NCBI RefSeq assembly: GCF_029873635.1 | Contig: NC_080425.1 | Location: 40,675,390-40,739,389 of the forward strand | Direction: 5' to 3' | DNA from: Malania oleifera | Lineage: Eukaryota; Streptophyta; Magnoliopsida; Santalales; Ximeniaceae | Length of the DNA stretch: 64,000 nucleotides | Notes under the pieces: generated by a model | What the model saw: only the letters and a program-made list of their open reading frames with translations | Told to the model about the DNA's origin: nothing | Database searches by the model: none | Position numbers and translations under genes: made by a program | Part shown: positions 43,354 through 55,288 of the stretch, one piece after another | Layout of the letters: each line of letters starts with the position of its first letter | Numbering within the stretch: the first letter of the stretch is position 1

Positions 43354-43358
43354 AAATT

Positions 43359-44875
43359 TGATTATGTCCAAAGAATAACGCGATAGTTGTAGCACAACTT
43401 TGGGGAGTCAATTCCATAGAGAGACAAAGTAAAAAAAAAAAAAAGCGGTAGGAACAAAGAAACTAAAGAAAAATATTAAATGATTAATGGTGAACAAAGA
43501 TTAATTTTAAATACAATTAAAGTGAAGCAAAGTGACTAACGGAAAAAGTACCCAAATTTGACAAACAGTATAGTGTCGGGAATCCCTTGCACAAATCCGG
43601 TATTTCAATTATTCTTAATTCATTGGATAACTCAATTGGGAACTCAATTCCCAAAATTCCCAATCGGAGGGTATAGATTTATAAACCAAAATTAAACCAA
43701 ATGTAACCCTTTGAAAAATCATTCACCATTTTTAGAATACGTAAATTATTATCCCTATTGAGAAAATCCAACGATGACAATATACTCAGGGAGTGATATT
43801 ACAGCAAAGAAGTAAATCAATATAGATAAATAATTGATCCAAACATAATCAAAGAACTAATCTATTCAATAGAAACAGCATGACTGAATCCATAAACAGA
43901 ATAAATTCTATGATTATTCGGAAAAGAAAGCATCAACAATGAATTGAGAATGATAAAACAAAGGAGTTTTGTAATTGAAAATCAAATACATAAATAAAAA
44001 ATAAATTGAAAATACCATCTAGTGTGCAAGTTCATCCCTAGCCTTACTTGAGAATTTAGCTCTCCATACTAAAATGAAAGACAATTAAATTTTAGAGAAA
44101 ACCTTCAAGCCTCCCCTTTCTCGTGTCCCCTTTCTTCACAAAAAGTTTAGCTTATATATGTCCCTCACAAAACCCTAAAAATGGATTTTATTTTTTTTTT
44201 TTTAAAAAACACTAAAATATATCCTCTAGTTTTCGATCTTGGATTGCGGTCCACGTTTGACCCCCTATATGTTCGGATTAGAAAAATACTATCTCACAAT
44301 AAATTGTAGCTCCTTATGTAAGCTTTCAAACGCCACTTGAATCATGCCAATCCAATATCCGATGAGAGAGTTATGATTAAAGTACCAAAATATTTCCAGG
44401 CTATCTCCTAGCCAATTTCAGACTTGGATTGCAGCCCACTTTTGACCTCGTAAACGTCCGTGTTAGAGAAATTCTATCTCACAATGAATTGTAGCTCTTT
44501 TCTTAAGCTTTCCAACTCCACTTGAATGACACCAATCCGATATCATATGAGAGAGTTATACTTAAAATACGGAAATATGTCCATGTTGTCTCCTAGCGAA
44601 TTTCGAACTTGGACTTTTTGCAATTTCCTTTTGTGATTTTTTTTCCTGATCCAAATCGCTCTCAAAGCCCATGAGAGTCCTCCTTTGAATTTTGCTGGGC
44701 TTTGACTTGCTCTTTTATAAACTCTGAAATTAAACATAAAAATCAGCTTAAAAGCATCCCAAAGTAAATAGAAACTCAATTCAAGAATACACATTAATTC
44801 CAATGATTTCTATTTACATTTTAGCATTTTAGTCCACTAATAGGGTATTTAGAGAGCACTTTCGTACACTCATCA
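43359..44875 (-). repeat. Athila LTR shared by two tandem units, 1517 bp
   Basis: On the minus strand it starts TGATGAGTGTACGAAAGTGCTC and ends TTTGGACATAATCA. A primer site adjoins its left side and a polypurine tract its right side, so the one LTR acts as 5' LTR of the left unit and 3' LTR of the right unit. It resembles the LTR at 62012-63480 with many substitutions and small indels. Within it two copies of a roughly 180-base block (GGATTGCGGTCCACGTTTGACC at 44244 and GGATTGCAGCCCACTTTTGACC at 44425) form an internal direct repeat. Confidence 0.85.
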
Positions 44876-44904
44876 CACCAACCCCCCCCCCCCCCCCCCC
44901 CAAA
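44876..44904 (-). other. Polypurine tract of the right Athila unit, with a 20-base G run
   Basis: On the plus strand CACCAA is followed by an unbroken run of 20 C (44882-44901). On the minus strand this is a G20 tract ending in GTTGGTG next to the LTR start TGATGAG. Runs of five to eight G are usual at this place; the length here is unusual. Confidence 0.75.
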
Positions 44905-45766
44905 CTTGCTTATTGCTAGTCCCAAGCAATATCAATGCAAAAGAGATGAAAGGGACTAAGAAAATAATAAAATAACCAATCAATTCACATTTTCCAGATT
45001 CACATATCAAAACAATCTTAGGAATTAAATAACCCTATCACGAGCAATCCACGGAGTGTGTGTGTGTGTTCCAAACTATATCCATCTAACCAGAAGCCCT
45101 GACACATGTAACATCAAGGACATCTCAAACAAAAGGTTCAACTCCATTACTCACAGGTATAAAAGTGTTTCGGGTGAGGATTCTCTCTATGGAGTTGAGA
45201 ATGGGTGTACACACACTCTCATGGGGAATTAGGCAATTATGTACAAGTACCAAGCAAACATTGATCTTATGATAGGAACACTAACAAATAAGACTTCCAC
45301 CACTCTTTCAAAAAGCTTACATAGGATTAGAATGGTCAACACAAAAGGTTATAACGTGGCTTGGGTTCAGGGCTATATGAAAAAAAATGAAAAGGATTCA
45401 AAAACTTCCAAATACATACAAAGGGAATCTCATTAAATATCTCGGTAGACCACACTTTTCACTTGATGTACTCTCCAACTTTTTAGATCATTGAATAATA
45501 ATGCTTTTCCTTCTTCTTCCTCTTCTCTTTTTCCTTTTTTTTTTTTTTTTTTTCAAGAATTTGATGAACAAACACACACCACTTTTGTATTCTTACCATT
45601 GCTTCCCAAACTTGACCCTTTTTCTTTTTTTCTTTTTTTTTTTTATTTTGAATCCTAACACAAAAGAAAGAAAATGCAAATTCTACACTTAGTATACACT
45701 TGGAAGTAAAAAAAAGGGTAGAAAAATCAGTGTATAAGCTATACTCCAATGTGGAGAAGCAAGGAA
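44905..45766 (-). other. 3' untranslated region of the right Athila unit, first part
   Basis: It has no supported reading frame. On the minus strand GCTTGGGACTAGCAATAAGC just before the polypurine tract is the kind of conserved word seen at this place in Athila-type elements. Long T and A tracts at 45533-45555 and 45619-45645 are low-complexity. The sequence continues at 54503 after the inserted chromovirus. Confidence 0.6.
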
Positions 45767-47597
45767 TGTCACGCCCCGAACCCGCGGATGGGTCCCAGGT
45801 GTGAATATAGTGACCTAACCTATCTTTGTATCAATTAAACATACATGATACAATACGGAATAAGGGTCCAACCCCGTGGGGTACACGTGAACCCTATACA
45901 CATTCACGTACATATTCATACTCATCAAATATGTAGCAGAAAATTCTATACATATATCATACCATTTAAGAGTCTATACGGAACTAAAATTACAGTACAT
46001 ACTCTGGGAGTCTACAAAACCCAACACTGACAATCCGGTTACAAAACTCGTACCTACACAGGTAATAAATGTTGCTAAACGACACCCCCGCTTGTAGACA
46101 CTAGGATGCTAGTTTCAGCTACCCGAATGACCTAAAAAATATTTGTATATTTGGGGTGAGACACCTCTCGGTAAGGAAGAAAGTAGGTTATATTAGTGTG
46201 TGGCATACGAGTGTTATTTCAGCGTAAAACATAACACAATACAATACAATACGATACAATTCAATATAGTTCCAGTATTTTTCACAATCCAGTTCCAGTA
46301 CATACAATACCCAAACATACGGTCAGTATCATCACACTCAAGCACCTAATACTCTGCAATAACCAAAATCTCACAGCGATATCAATGCCAGTACGATGTA
46401 GCTCACACCCATCGGTGACCAACCGAAAAGAACAGGCGATATTTCACACCCTCGGATATAGAGTCGGCCACTCTTACCCATGGTAATTAGCCTAGACATG
46501 GCGTCGACGTACGGTAATTAGCTGCCACTAGCTGATTTAAACAATTTGGAAACATTTTGGAACTCATGTTTCTATACTCATCAGCATACGGTAATTAGCC
46601 ACCACTAGTTGTTTTTACAAAACTTGGAACATTTTACATTCAACAGTTCATTCCACACTTATTTGGTATACAGCAAATCATATCGTTTTCAGTTCAAGAA
46701 TACAGTTTAATACAAATATGAGTAGCGTCATCTTAATACTACAGTTTTAATACTATATATGATTTTCCAAACAAAACAGAGATGATACCTAAAACCCCCA
46801 AATGTTCCCAAAAACTGTAACCCGAAAATGCCGCATTTTCACTTGATAGATTTCCCCAAATAAGTAATCAAAACATACATACGATCGTAACGTACAGGTT
46901 TATTGATCCAGATTTCAAAAATAAATGATATAAACAGAATCCCTTTACCTTTTCCCGAATACCAAACTATGAACTCTACGGCTCCAAAACTATGAACTGA
47001 GCCACCGAAACCTAAAAAACCAAGAACAATATTCCTTACAATTCTTACCACTGCACATATTCCGAAACGAAATTGAAATCGGACCCTTACCTCAGTTTTG
47101 GGTCAAAACCCGAAAATCCTCGAAATAACTTTTCGATCCACTATTCTCGAAGAGATTCCTCCCCTAATATACGCGATAACATCAAATCATCAAATTAGAA
47201 GATGAACAATGAAGAATCGAAGAGAGAGAGAGAGAGATCCTGCTGGTTCTAGTGAAAGGGAGAGAGAGAAAGAGTTTTGGCTTACTTAGCCAAGAAGAAA
47301 ATGAAACAGATATTTATAGCCCCTTTGACCCGGCCAACATCATCGACGAGATAGTGCCTTTGTCAACGAATCATCCAAACATTTCGTCGAAGAACCGTCC
47401 CCTTTGGCGACGAACCCTATTCCGATATTTTACAACACATTCGGTATCTCTTCGTCGACGAGGCTTTGAATTTCGGCAACGAAGAGTATGAGGGCCTTTG
47501 TCGACGAGAACAATGGCTTCATCGACGAAGCCTGCAAAATTTACCTTTTTATCCTTTTCATTTATTCAATCTACATACCTCGGGTCAGGTTCTTACA
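45767..47597 (-). repeat. 3' LTR of the Tekay-like element, 1831 bp
   Basis: On the plus strand it begins TGTCACGCCCCGAACCCGCG and ends GGTTCTTACA. It has TATAAATA at 47318-47311 (minus strand) and a TCGTCGACGA-type array at 47340-47530 upstream of it. Against the 5' LTR I count 7 differences in the first 60 bases; the rest looks similarly diverged, so the insertion is old. A unit of about 77 bases (ACGGTAATTAGC, 46511 and 46588) is directly repeated. Confidence 0.85.
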
Positions 47598-47612
47598 ACC
47601 TCCCCTCCTTAC
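47598..47612 (-). other. Polypurine tract of the Tekay-like element
   Basis: On the minus strand TTTGTAAGGAGGGGAGGT ends at the LTR start TGTAAGAACC. It is the plus-strand primer site expected next to the 3' LTR. Confidence 0.75.
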
Positions 47613-47925
47613 AAAAAGTTCATCCTCGAAATTCGTAATCTCTCACTTACCAACTTACTACATACCCAAACGCATACCCGACTTTAGGAAGAGCAGGCGG
47701 CCACCCACATAGTAGCCCCATCCCAAATACATACATACCCTTACTTATAACAGAGGAATACCGTGGTTACATACATACACTGTCTCGGGAGCTCACAATA
47801 TCATATAATCTCCCAAAGACTAACCACACAATACTACTACAATAACAGAGTATTATATACATACATACATACTCATACCGACCCTGCTATCAAAATTACT
47901 ACTCAGAACAACTGCGGATATTTCT

Positions 47926-49564
47926 AGCGTATTTCCGTCTCTAATTCCCAAGAAGCTTCCTCAACTGCGTGATTCCTCCGCAGTACCTTCACTTACGGTA
48001 TCTCCTTGGTACGCAACTTCTGACCTTTACGGTCCAAAATCTGAACAGATGTCTCCTCATACGCTAAAGCATCCCCAATCTCTAAGCACTCGTAACTAAT
48101 CACATGTGACGGATCCGGCACATACCTCCTCAACATGGATACGTGAAATACATTATGGATCCTCAAGAGAGCAGGGGGTAATGCAATCCTATAGGCTACC
48201 GGACCCACTCGCTCCAGCACCTCAAATGGTCCAATATACATGAGGCTTAACTTGCCCTTCTTCTTGAATCTCATCACTTCTTTCATCAGAGCAATTCTCA
48301 AGAATATCTTACCCCTAACCTCGAATTCCAACTTACGACAATGAACATCCGCGTAACTCTTCTGTCAACTCTAAACTGATTTAATCCTATTCGTGATCAA
48401 TCTGACCTTCTCAGAAGCCTAATGTACGAGTTTAGGACCCAATACATGCCGTTCATAGATCTCATCCCAATACGAAGGAGATCGACACCTCTGACCATAC
48501 AATGCCTCGAACGGTGCCATCTTGATACTAGCGTGGAAGCTGTTGTTATAGGCAAACTCCACTAATGGTAGAAACTGAATCCAACTACCACCGAAGTCTA
48601 ATACACAAGCCCGTAACATATCCTCAAAGATCTGTATCGTCCTCTCTAATTGTCCATCAGTTTGGGGATGAAATTTTGTATAGAAAGTAAGTTTAATCCC
48701 CAGTGCTTCCTGTAAACTCTTTCAGAATCGAGAAGTGAATCTCAAGTCTCGATCTGAAACAATAGACACCGGTACCCTGTGCATTATAACTATCTCCTGC
48801 ACGTACAAATCTTCTAGCCTACTCAAAGAGTAGCTAACCTTCATCAGTACAAAGTGAGCAAATTTGGTCAATCTGTCCACAATTACCCAAATGGCAATCC
48901 GCCTATGCAGTGCTGGTGGTAACCCGGTAACAAAGTCCACGGAAATATGCTCCCATTTCCACTCTGGAATACTTAATGGCTGCAACAGCCCTACCGGCCT
49001 CTAATGTTCAACCTTTACCTGCTAACACGTCAGACATTACTCCACAAATCGAGCAATCTCCCACTTCATACCACTCCACCAAAAGGACTTGCGAAAATCC
49101 CGATACATCTTCGTACTACTCAGATGTACCGTATACAAAAAATGATGCACCTCCTCTAGGATCATTTTTTTTATCCACTCGTCGTTTGGAACACACAGCC
49201 TGGTCCCAAACCTTAGCACATCTCCCTCAAATATGTTAAAGTCTGCAGCCAACCCTTGCTGCACTTTCTCTACAACCTTGACTAACTTCGCATCATTAGT
49301 CTGCGCGGCTTTAATCCTCTCAAATAATATCGGTTGGGTCACCAAACTAGCAATGAAAGCTTGATGATTACCATCCACCAACTCTACACCAAGACTTTCC
49401 AAATCCCTTCTAAAGTGATGCTGACTTACTACTGCAAATACTGACGCATGCTCTGACTTCTGACTCAATGCATCAGCTACCCCGTTAGCATTTCTTGGGT
49501 AATAGCTAATCGTGAAATCGTAGTCCTTGATTAGTTCAAGCCACCTCCTATACCTCATGTTCAA
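47926..49564 (-). pseudogene. pol: Chromovirus integrase with chromodomain remnant
   Basis: On the minus strand 49564-49037 covers the end of RNase H (RRWLELIKDYDFTISYYP, NGVADALSQK) and the integrase zinc-binding part (VHHFLYTVH, KSFWWSGMK). The core follows: [13 protein letters not shown] with the first Asp (about 48950), [14 protein letters not shown] with the second Asp (about 48740), and GQLERTIQ with Glu (about 48640). The C-terminal GPFEVLERVGPVAYRIALPP and IHNVFHVSMLRRYVPDPSHV lie at 48331-48090. After ILDRKGQKLRTKEIP a stop intervenes, then VKVLRRNHAVEEASWELE at 47990-47935, a chromodomain remnant of the kind that guides chromoviruses to heterochromatin. Stops at about 49040, 48720 and 48420 break it. 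Confidence 0.85.
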
Positions 49565-50794
49565 CTCCTTCTATGTGAAAAAGTATTTGAGGCTCTTGTG
49601 GTCCATGAAAATCTCACATTTTACACTGTACAAGTAGCATCTCCAGATCTTCAATGCATGTACTAGCGCCACCAACTCTAGATCGTGTGTGGGGTAATTC
49701 TTCTAGTACTCCTTAAGTTGCTGAAAAGCATAAGCAATTACCTTATGCTGTTGAATCAGCACACATCCCAACCCCTTTAGCGATGTGTCGCTATAAATCA
49801 CAAAACCATCGTCCCTAGATAGGATGGTTAAAACCGGAGCAGTGACCAGTCGGTGTTTCAACTCCTGGAAACTCTACTTACACTCGTCGATCCAATCAAA
49901 TCTCACACCCTTCCTCATCAACTATGTTAGAGGGCAAGATAACTTAGAGAATCCCTCCATGAACCACCGATAATACCCCGCCAATCCTAGGAAACTCCGA
50001 ACATCATGTATACTCTTCGGTGTATCCCCCACTGGTTTTATCTTACCAGGATCAATTGAGATACCACCCTTCGACACGACATGGCTTAGAAAGGCAACCT
50101 AATTCAGCCAGAACTCGCATTTCTTCATCTTGGCATACAACTTCTTCTCCCGTAATACCTGAAGTACCAACCTCAGATGGTTTTCATGCTTTTCCAAACT
50201 CCTAGAGTATACCAAAATGTCGTCAATGAACACTACTACAAACTGATTCAAGTATTCATGGGAAACCCTGTTCATTAGGTCCATAAATACTGCCGAGGCT
50301 TTAGTCAACCCAAAAGGCATAACCAGAAATTCGTAGTGACCATATCTGGTTCGGAAAGCAGTTTTCGCAACATCCTCAGTCCTAACCTTCACCTAATGAT
50401 ACCCTGACCGTAGACCGATCTTCGAAAAGACCTGCATTCCCTGCAGTTGGTCAAACAGATCATCTATACAAGGCAACGGGTATCAATTCTTCATTGTTAC
50501 CTTGTTGATCTCGCGGTAATCAATGCATATTCGCATCGACTCATCCTTTTTCTTTATAAACAATACTAGAGCTCCCCAAGGCGAAACACTAGGTCGGATA
50601 AAGCCCTTGTCCATTAGTTCCTGCAACTGCTCCTTCAACTTTCTAAGTTCAGCTGGAGTCATCTAGTATGGAGCTTTAGAGATCGGTGCCTTACCTGGCA
50701 GCAACTCGATAGCTAACTCCACCTCATGATCGGGAGGTAAACCAGGTAAGTCTTCTAGGAATACATCCAAAAATTTGTTAACCACTCAGATATC
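49565..50794 (-). pseudogene. pol: Chromovirus reverse transcriptase and RNase H
   Basis: On the minus strand RT starts near 50700 and is clearest at 50392-50099: [20 protein letters not shown], then [14 protein letters not shown] with the catalytic FIDD intact, and [14 protein letters not shown]. Upstream pieces include [20 protein letters not shown] (about 50580-50520). Downstream, RNase H is recognisable in stop-broken pieces from about 49960 to 49565 (LGCVLIQQH- and [17 protein letters not shown]). Single stops and a frameshift scatter over the region. Confidence 0.8.
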
Positions 50795-51340
50795 TTAAAG
50801 TTTCATATCATCCTGAGGTGGTTCCTTCATGCAAGCTAGGTACCCCTGACAACCTTCCAAGAGTAACCTTCTCTCCTGTATAGCTGACAGAATCTGCGGC
50901 ATCGAACGTACACACGATCCCACGAACTTATATTCCTCCTCCCTAAAAGGCTTGAACACTACTATCTTCCGACGACAATCAATCACCGCATAACTAGAGA
51001 ATAACCAATCCATCCCCAGTATGACGTCAAATCCATCCATGTCATACACTACTAGGTTCCCCGATAACAGTCTTCCCTAAATAACCACTGGGCAGTTTCC
51101 CAACATCTTACTACAAATCTTTACACTCCCAGTAGGTGTAGCCATAGACAACCACCCATCCATCACTTGGGTTTCGACCCCACATGGTTTCACAAAACTA
51201 GCAAATAGAAACGAATGGGTTGCTCCCGAATCAAATAAAACAATAGCTTTATTCGAAAGTAATAACATGGTACCTGTCATTACGTTCCCAGCGTCTTCCA
51301 CATCTACTGGAGTAAGAGAGTACACTGTCTTCGAATCCAT
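50795..51340 (-). pseudogene. Chromovirus aspartic protease
   Basis: On the minus strand the frame 51340-51077 reads NKAIVLFDSGATHSFLFASF, with the D-S-G active site, and WLSMATPTGSVKICSKML. One stop, then 51049-50795 continues with MDGFDVILGMDWLFSSYAVI, DCRRKIVVF and GYLACMKE. This is the retropepsin of Tekay-type elements, needed to cleave the polyprotein. The two frames are in the same phase, separated by a single stop. Confidence 0.85.
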
Positions 51341-51359
51341 GTTTGCCTAGTGGTTCCCC

Positions 51360-52350
51360 CGAAGCATCTGATTACTCCCACGATTTTGACTCTGTGCAAG
51401 CACACCACTTTTTTATGCCTGACAGTTTCGAAACATGTGGCCTGATTTGCCACAGTTGTAGCAGTTACCCCAGAACTGCGGGCATTCACCATTATGCCAT
51501 TTACGACATCTAACGCACGGTGTAGAGGATGGATCCCCTTGAGAACTCTGCCGCTCGGTATTCTGTCGATAACCCAAACTATAATTCATCTTCTTCTTAC
51601 ACTATCCATGTCGAGGACTAGTCTGAGAACCAGAAGATATTGGCCTCTTCCTCTACTCTTGTACCACCTTATCCCCCTGAAGGTCAGCCTCGACTATAGT
51701 GGCTTTATCCATCAGGACTGAAAACCCTCGAATCTGTAGCATCCCCACAAGTCTGTGGATGTCCTTCCTTAGACCCTTCTCGAACCTCCGAGCCTTCTTA
51801 TACTCGTTCGGAACCAGGTACGACGCGAAATGAGATAACTCAATATATCTGGTGACATATCTCTGCACCGTCAAGGTTCCCTGCGTCAGGCACGAGAACT
51901 CATCAACCTTCACATCATGAGTGGAAATCGGAAGTATCTCTCAAAAAATACCTCCTTCAAACGGCTCCAAGTCATATCAGATGGACCAAATCTCTACTTC
52001 TCAAGCAGACTCACAGCCGCCCACCATCTTTCCACTTCTCCTACTAGCTAAAAGGTAAAATAAAGAACCTTCTACTGGTCAATGCAGTGCAGAACTTTCA
52101 ATATCTGCTTGGTTTTCCGTACCCAGTTCTCTGCTACTATCGGATTGGGTCCTCTTGTAAACATCGAAGGGTGCATGCGTGTGAACCTCTTTATAGTACA
52201 ACCCGTAGTCATAGGAGAGTGCTCACATCTCCTTGCACTCCGTCTAATCTCCCGCATAACTTTCCTCGTCAAACCCCGAGGCACAGAAGGAGACTCATCG
52301 CTCGCAGTCCCCTTGAAGCCACTATCCAAGTTGTTATCCTTAGGTTCCAT
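51360..52350 (-). pseudogene. gag: Chromovirus gag with zinc knuckle
   Basis: On the minus strand the ATG at 52350 starts MEPKDNNLDSGFKGTASDE. The gag core includes MHPSMFTRGPNPIVAENWVR, a break near 52080, then LTQGTLTVQRYVTRYIELSH (51890-51830) and FEKGLRKDIHRLVGML (about 51785). The zinc knuckle CYNCGKSGHMFRNC lies at about 51466-51425 and is intact. Stops lie near 51960, 51650 and 51420. Confidence 0.78.
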
Positions 52351-52635
52351 TTTGAAAATAGAATAGGAATCGATTAGAATTCCTAAATCGTACACAATTA
52401 ACACAATCATTAGAACTAATCATGTTAACTGCTACTCTCACAGATCCAAGTTTGTCCTACAATGTCGACATGAATCCATCAATAGTTTGCCGTGATTTTA
52501 CTAAAATCGTTATTTTAGGAAAAACACAGAACACCGCTAACAAGCCCCCGTCTAGCAACAATACAACCCTCGACCTACTCTATCCATTTCCTACATCCCA
52601 CCTAACCAAGTTTACAAGACCTAACAACCTAATCA

Positions 52636-52647
52636 GCTCTGATACCT
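52636..52647 (-). other. Primer binding site of the Tekay-like element
   Basis: On the minus strand AGGTATCAGAGC lies three bases after the 5' LTR and matches the initiator Met tRNA complement with one change. Confidence 0.8.
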
Positions 52648-52650
52648 AGC

Positions 52651-54142
52651 TGTCACGCCTCAAACCCGCGGATGGGTCCTAGGTGTGAATATAGTAACCT
52701 AACATGTCTCTGTATCAATTAAACATACATGATACAATACTGAATGAGGGTCCGACCCCGTGAGGAACACGTGAACCCTATACATATTCACATACATATC
52801 TATACTCATCAAAGACGCAGCAAAAAATGTACTTTCTATACATACATCATACCATACCAGAGTTTATAAAGAACTAAAATTATGTTCCCAAAATTACAGT
52901 ACATACCTTGGGTGTCTACAAAACCCAACACTAACAACCCGGTTACAAAACTCGTACCTACATAGGTACTAAATGTTGCTAAACAATACCCCCGCTTCTG
53001 GATGCTAGGATGCTAGTTTCGACTACCCAAAGGACCTAAAAAATATTTATATATTCAGGGTGAGACACCTCTCAGTAAGGAAGAAAGCATGTTATATCAG
53101 TGTGTGGCATACAAGTGTTATTTCAGTGTAAAACATAACACAATACAATACGATACAGTTCAATACAGTTCCAGTATTTTTCATAATCTAGTTCCAGTAC
53201 ATATGATACCCAAACATACGATCAGTGTCGTCACACTCAAGCACCCGATACCCTATAATAACCGAAGCCCCTCACAACGATATCGTTGCCAGTCCGGTGT
53301 AGCTCACACCCATCGATGACTAGACGAAAAGAACATGTGATATTTCACACCCTCGGATATAGAGCCGGACACTCTCGCCCACAGTAATTAGCCGAGACAT
53401 GGTGTCAGCGTATGGTAATTAGCCGCCATTAGCTTATTTACAAAACCTGGAACAATTTTGGAACTCATGTCCCTGTACTCATCAACGTATGGTAATTAGC
53501 CGCCACTAACTGCTTTTACAAAACCTAAAACATTTTACATACAACAGTTCATTCCACACTTATTTGCTATATAGCAAATCATATCGTTTTCAGTTCAAGA
53601 ATACAATTTAATATAAATATGGGTACGAACGGCCATCTCAATACTACAGTTTTAATACAACATACAATTTCCCAAACAAAATAGAGATGATACCTGAAAC
53701 CCTTAAATTTTTTTGAAAATTGTAACTCGAAAATACCGCATTCACTCGACAGATTTCCCCAAATAAGTAATCAAAACATACATACAATCGTAACCTACAG
53801 GTTTACCGATCCCAATTTCAAAAATAACTAATATAAACAAAATCCCCTTACCTTTTCCCGAATATCAAACTACAAACTCTACAGCTCCAAAACTACGAAC
53901 CGAGCCACCAAAACTTAAACAACCAAAAACAATACTTCCTTACAATTCTTACCATTACACATATTCCGAAACGAAATTGAAATTGGACCCTTACCTCGGT
54001 TTTGGGTCAAAACCCAAAAATCCTTGAAACGACTTTTCGATCCACTATTTTCAAAGAGATTCCTCCCCTAATCTACGCGGTAACGTCGGATCATCAAATC
54101 AGACGATGAATAGCGAAGAATCAAAGAGAGAGAGAGAGAGGG

Positions 54143-54184
<42 letters not shown>

Positions 54185-54502
54185 GCTTACTTAGCCAAGA
54201 ACCAAATGAAACAGATATTTATAGCCCCTTTGACCCGGCCAACTTCGTTGATGAGATGGCGCCTTCATCGACAAATCATCCATACATTTCGTCGACGAAC
54301 CGGCCCTTCAGCGACGAACCCTATTCCAATATTTTACAACACATTCAGTATCTCTTCGTCGACGAGGCTCTCAATTTCAGCGATGAAAAGTATAAGGGCC
54401 TTCGTCGACGAGAACAATGGCTTCATCGACGAAGCCTACAAAATTTACCTTTTTACCCTTTTTCATTTATTTAAACTACATACCTCGGGACGGGTTCTTA
54501 CA
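52651..54502 (-). repeat. 5' LTR of the Tekay-like element, 1852 bp
   Basis: On the plus strand it begins TGTCACGCCTCAAACCCGCG and ends GGGTTCTTACA. TATAAATA is at 54223-54216 (minus strand), the TCGTCGACGA array at 54246-54440, and a (GA)n run at 54124-54179. The frames 54106-54574 on the plus strand are read through these repeats and are not genes. Confidence 0.85.
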
Positions 54503-55288
54503 TGGAAATGTGGGCATATGAAAAGAAAAAGCTACATGTGTTTATTAGCTCAAAGTTGGCTACTGGGGATCTAAGACTGAAAGACTCAAACATTGATCCT
54601 ATGTTGACCTTTGTCATATCCCACGTATATCCACCATCTTACCACAAGCCATGTAATGATATTCTCAAAAGAAATTCCCAATTCAAAAGATCAATGAATG
54701 CTTATCACAGTTTACTGCATTTGTAGGCGAGAATCCTCTCCAAAACTCACATGAATACTTAAGCAAAGGAGTTCTCTAGCTACATGTGTCAAACCACCAT
54801 CTTACCACAAAGCTTGGATAAGTGCATTAGGGATTCTGTGAATGCTTCAGCAAAAAAAAATTGATTATGGTGGGTTTGGTGAATTCAGGAAGATTACTAT
54901 GAATGAGAATAAGCACACATGTGAAAAGGATGCATATGTGATGCAAATTTTTTTAAAAAAATTGACACATGAAAATATGCCACAGAGTTTAGACAAGCAC
55001 AAGCATTTTAAAATACTAAATTTGCATGCACCACCAACACCCCCCAACTTAAATGAATCATTGTCCTCAATGTTTAAGACTCAAAATTGAATGGGGAGTA
55101 GCTAAATGAAAAACCTGATAAGTGGCATGGGTAGCTCACTAAACACCAAAGATGGTAACCTGAAATGACAAAATGAAACTAATTTGTAAACAAGAACAAA
55201 GAAAACACAGCAAACAAAAAGGAGAAGAAAGAAAATATGAGAGAATAAAAATAAAACAAATAAAGGAAAACATACTTGTGTGGTGTGG
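54503..55288 (-). other. 3' untranslated region of the right Athila unit, second part
   Basis: This is the continuation of 44905-45766. On the minus strand TTGAGGACAATGATTCATTTAAGTTGGGGGG (about 55075-55042) is an internal polypurine-like word downstream of pol. No supported coding sequence; the short frames at 54842-55090 are by chance. Confidence 0.6.

Larger units (their letters stand above)
38811..43358 (-). mobile_element. Athila-type Ty3/gypsy unit, left copy, partial
   Basis: Read on the minus strand: primer site remnant 43353-43338, gag 43191 to about 42546, protease to 41607, then an inserted solo LTR (41606-39142), and a further piece of pol reaching the N-terminal part of RT at about 38811. 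The rest of pol is absent. The sequence parallels the right Athila unit (56760-57800 and 60007-62011). It shares the LTR at 43359-44875, which serves as its 5' LTR. Confidence 0.8.
45767..54502 (-). mobile_element. Tekay-like Ty3/gypsy chromovirus, full length but dead
   Basis: On the minus strand: 5' LTR 54502-52651, primer site 52647-52636, gag 52350 to about 51360, protease 51340-50795, RT and RNase H 50790 to about 49450, integrase to about 48000, chromodomain remnant to about 47930, polypurine tract 47612-47598, 3' LTR 47597-45767. Flanking 5-mers are AGGAA and TGGAA, a target duplication with one change. The order (integrase last, then chromodomain) and the sequence place it with the Tekay/Del chromoviruses. 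Stops and frameshifts are frequent. Confidence 0.85.

Noticed and set aside
45501..45749. Opposing frames rich in Phe/Leu (plus) and Lys/Glu (minus)
   Set aside because: Low-complexity T/C tracts in the Athila 3' untranslated region.
54106..54574. Two overlapping plus-strand frames of more than 120 codons
   Set aside because: They run through the (GA)n stretch and GTCGACGA array of the Tekay 5' LTR; the partner LTR (47252-47712) has similar but broken frames, so no protein is conserved.
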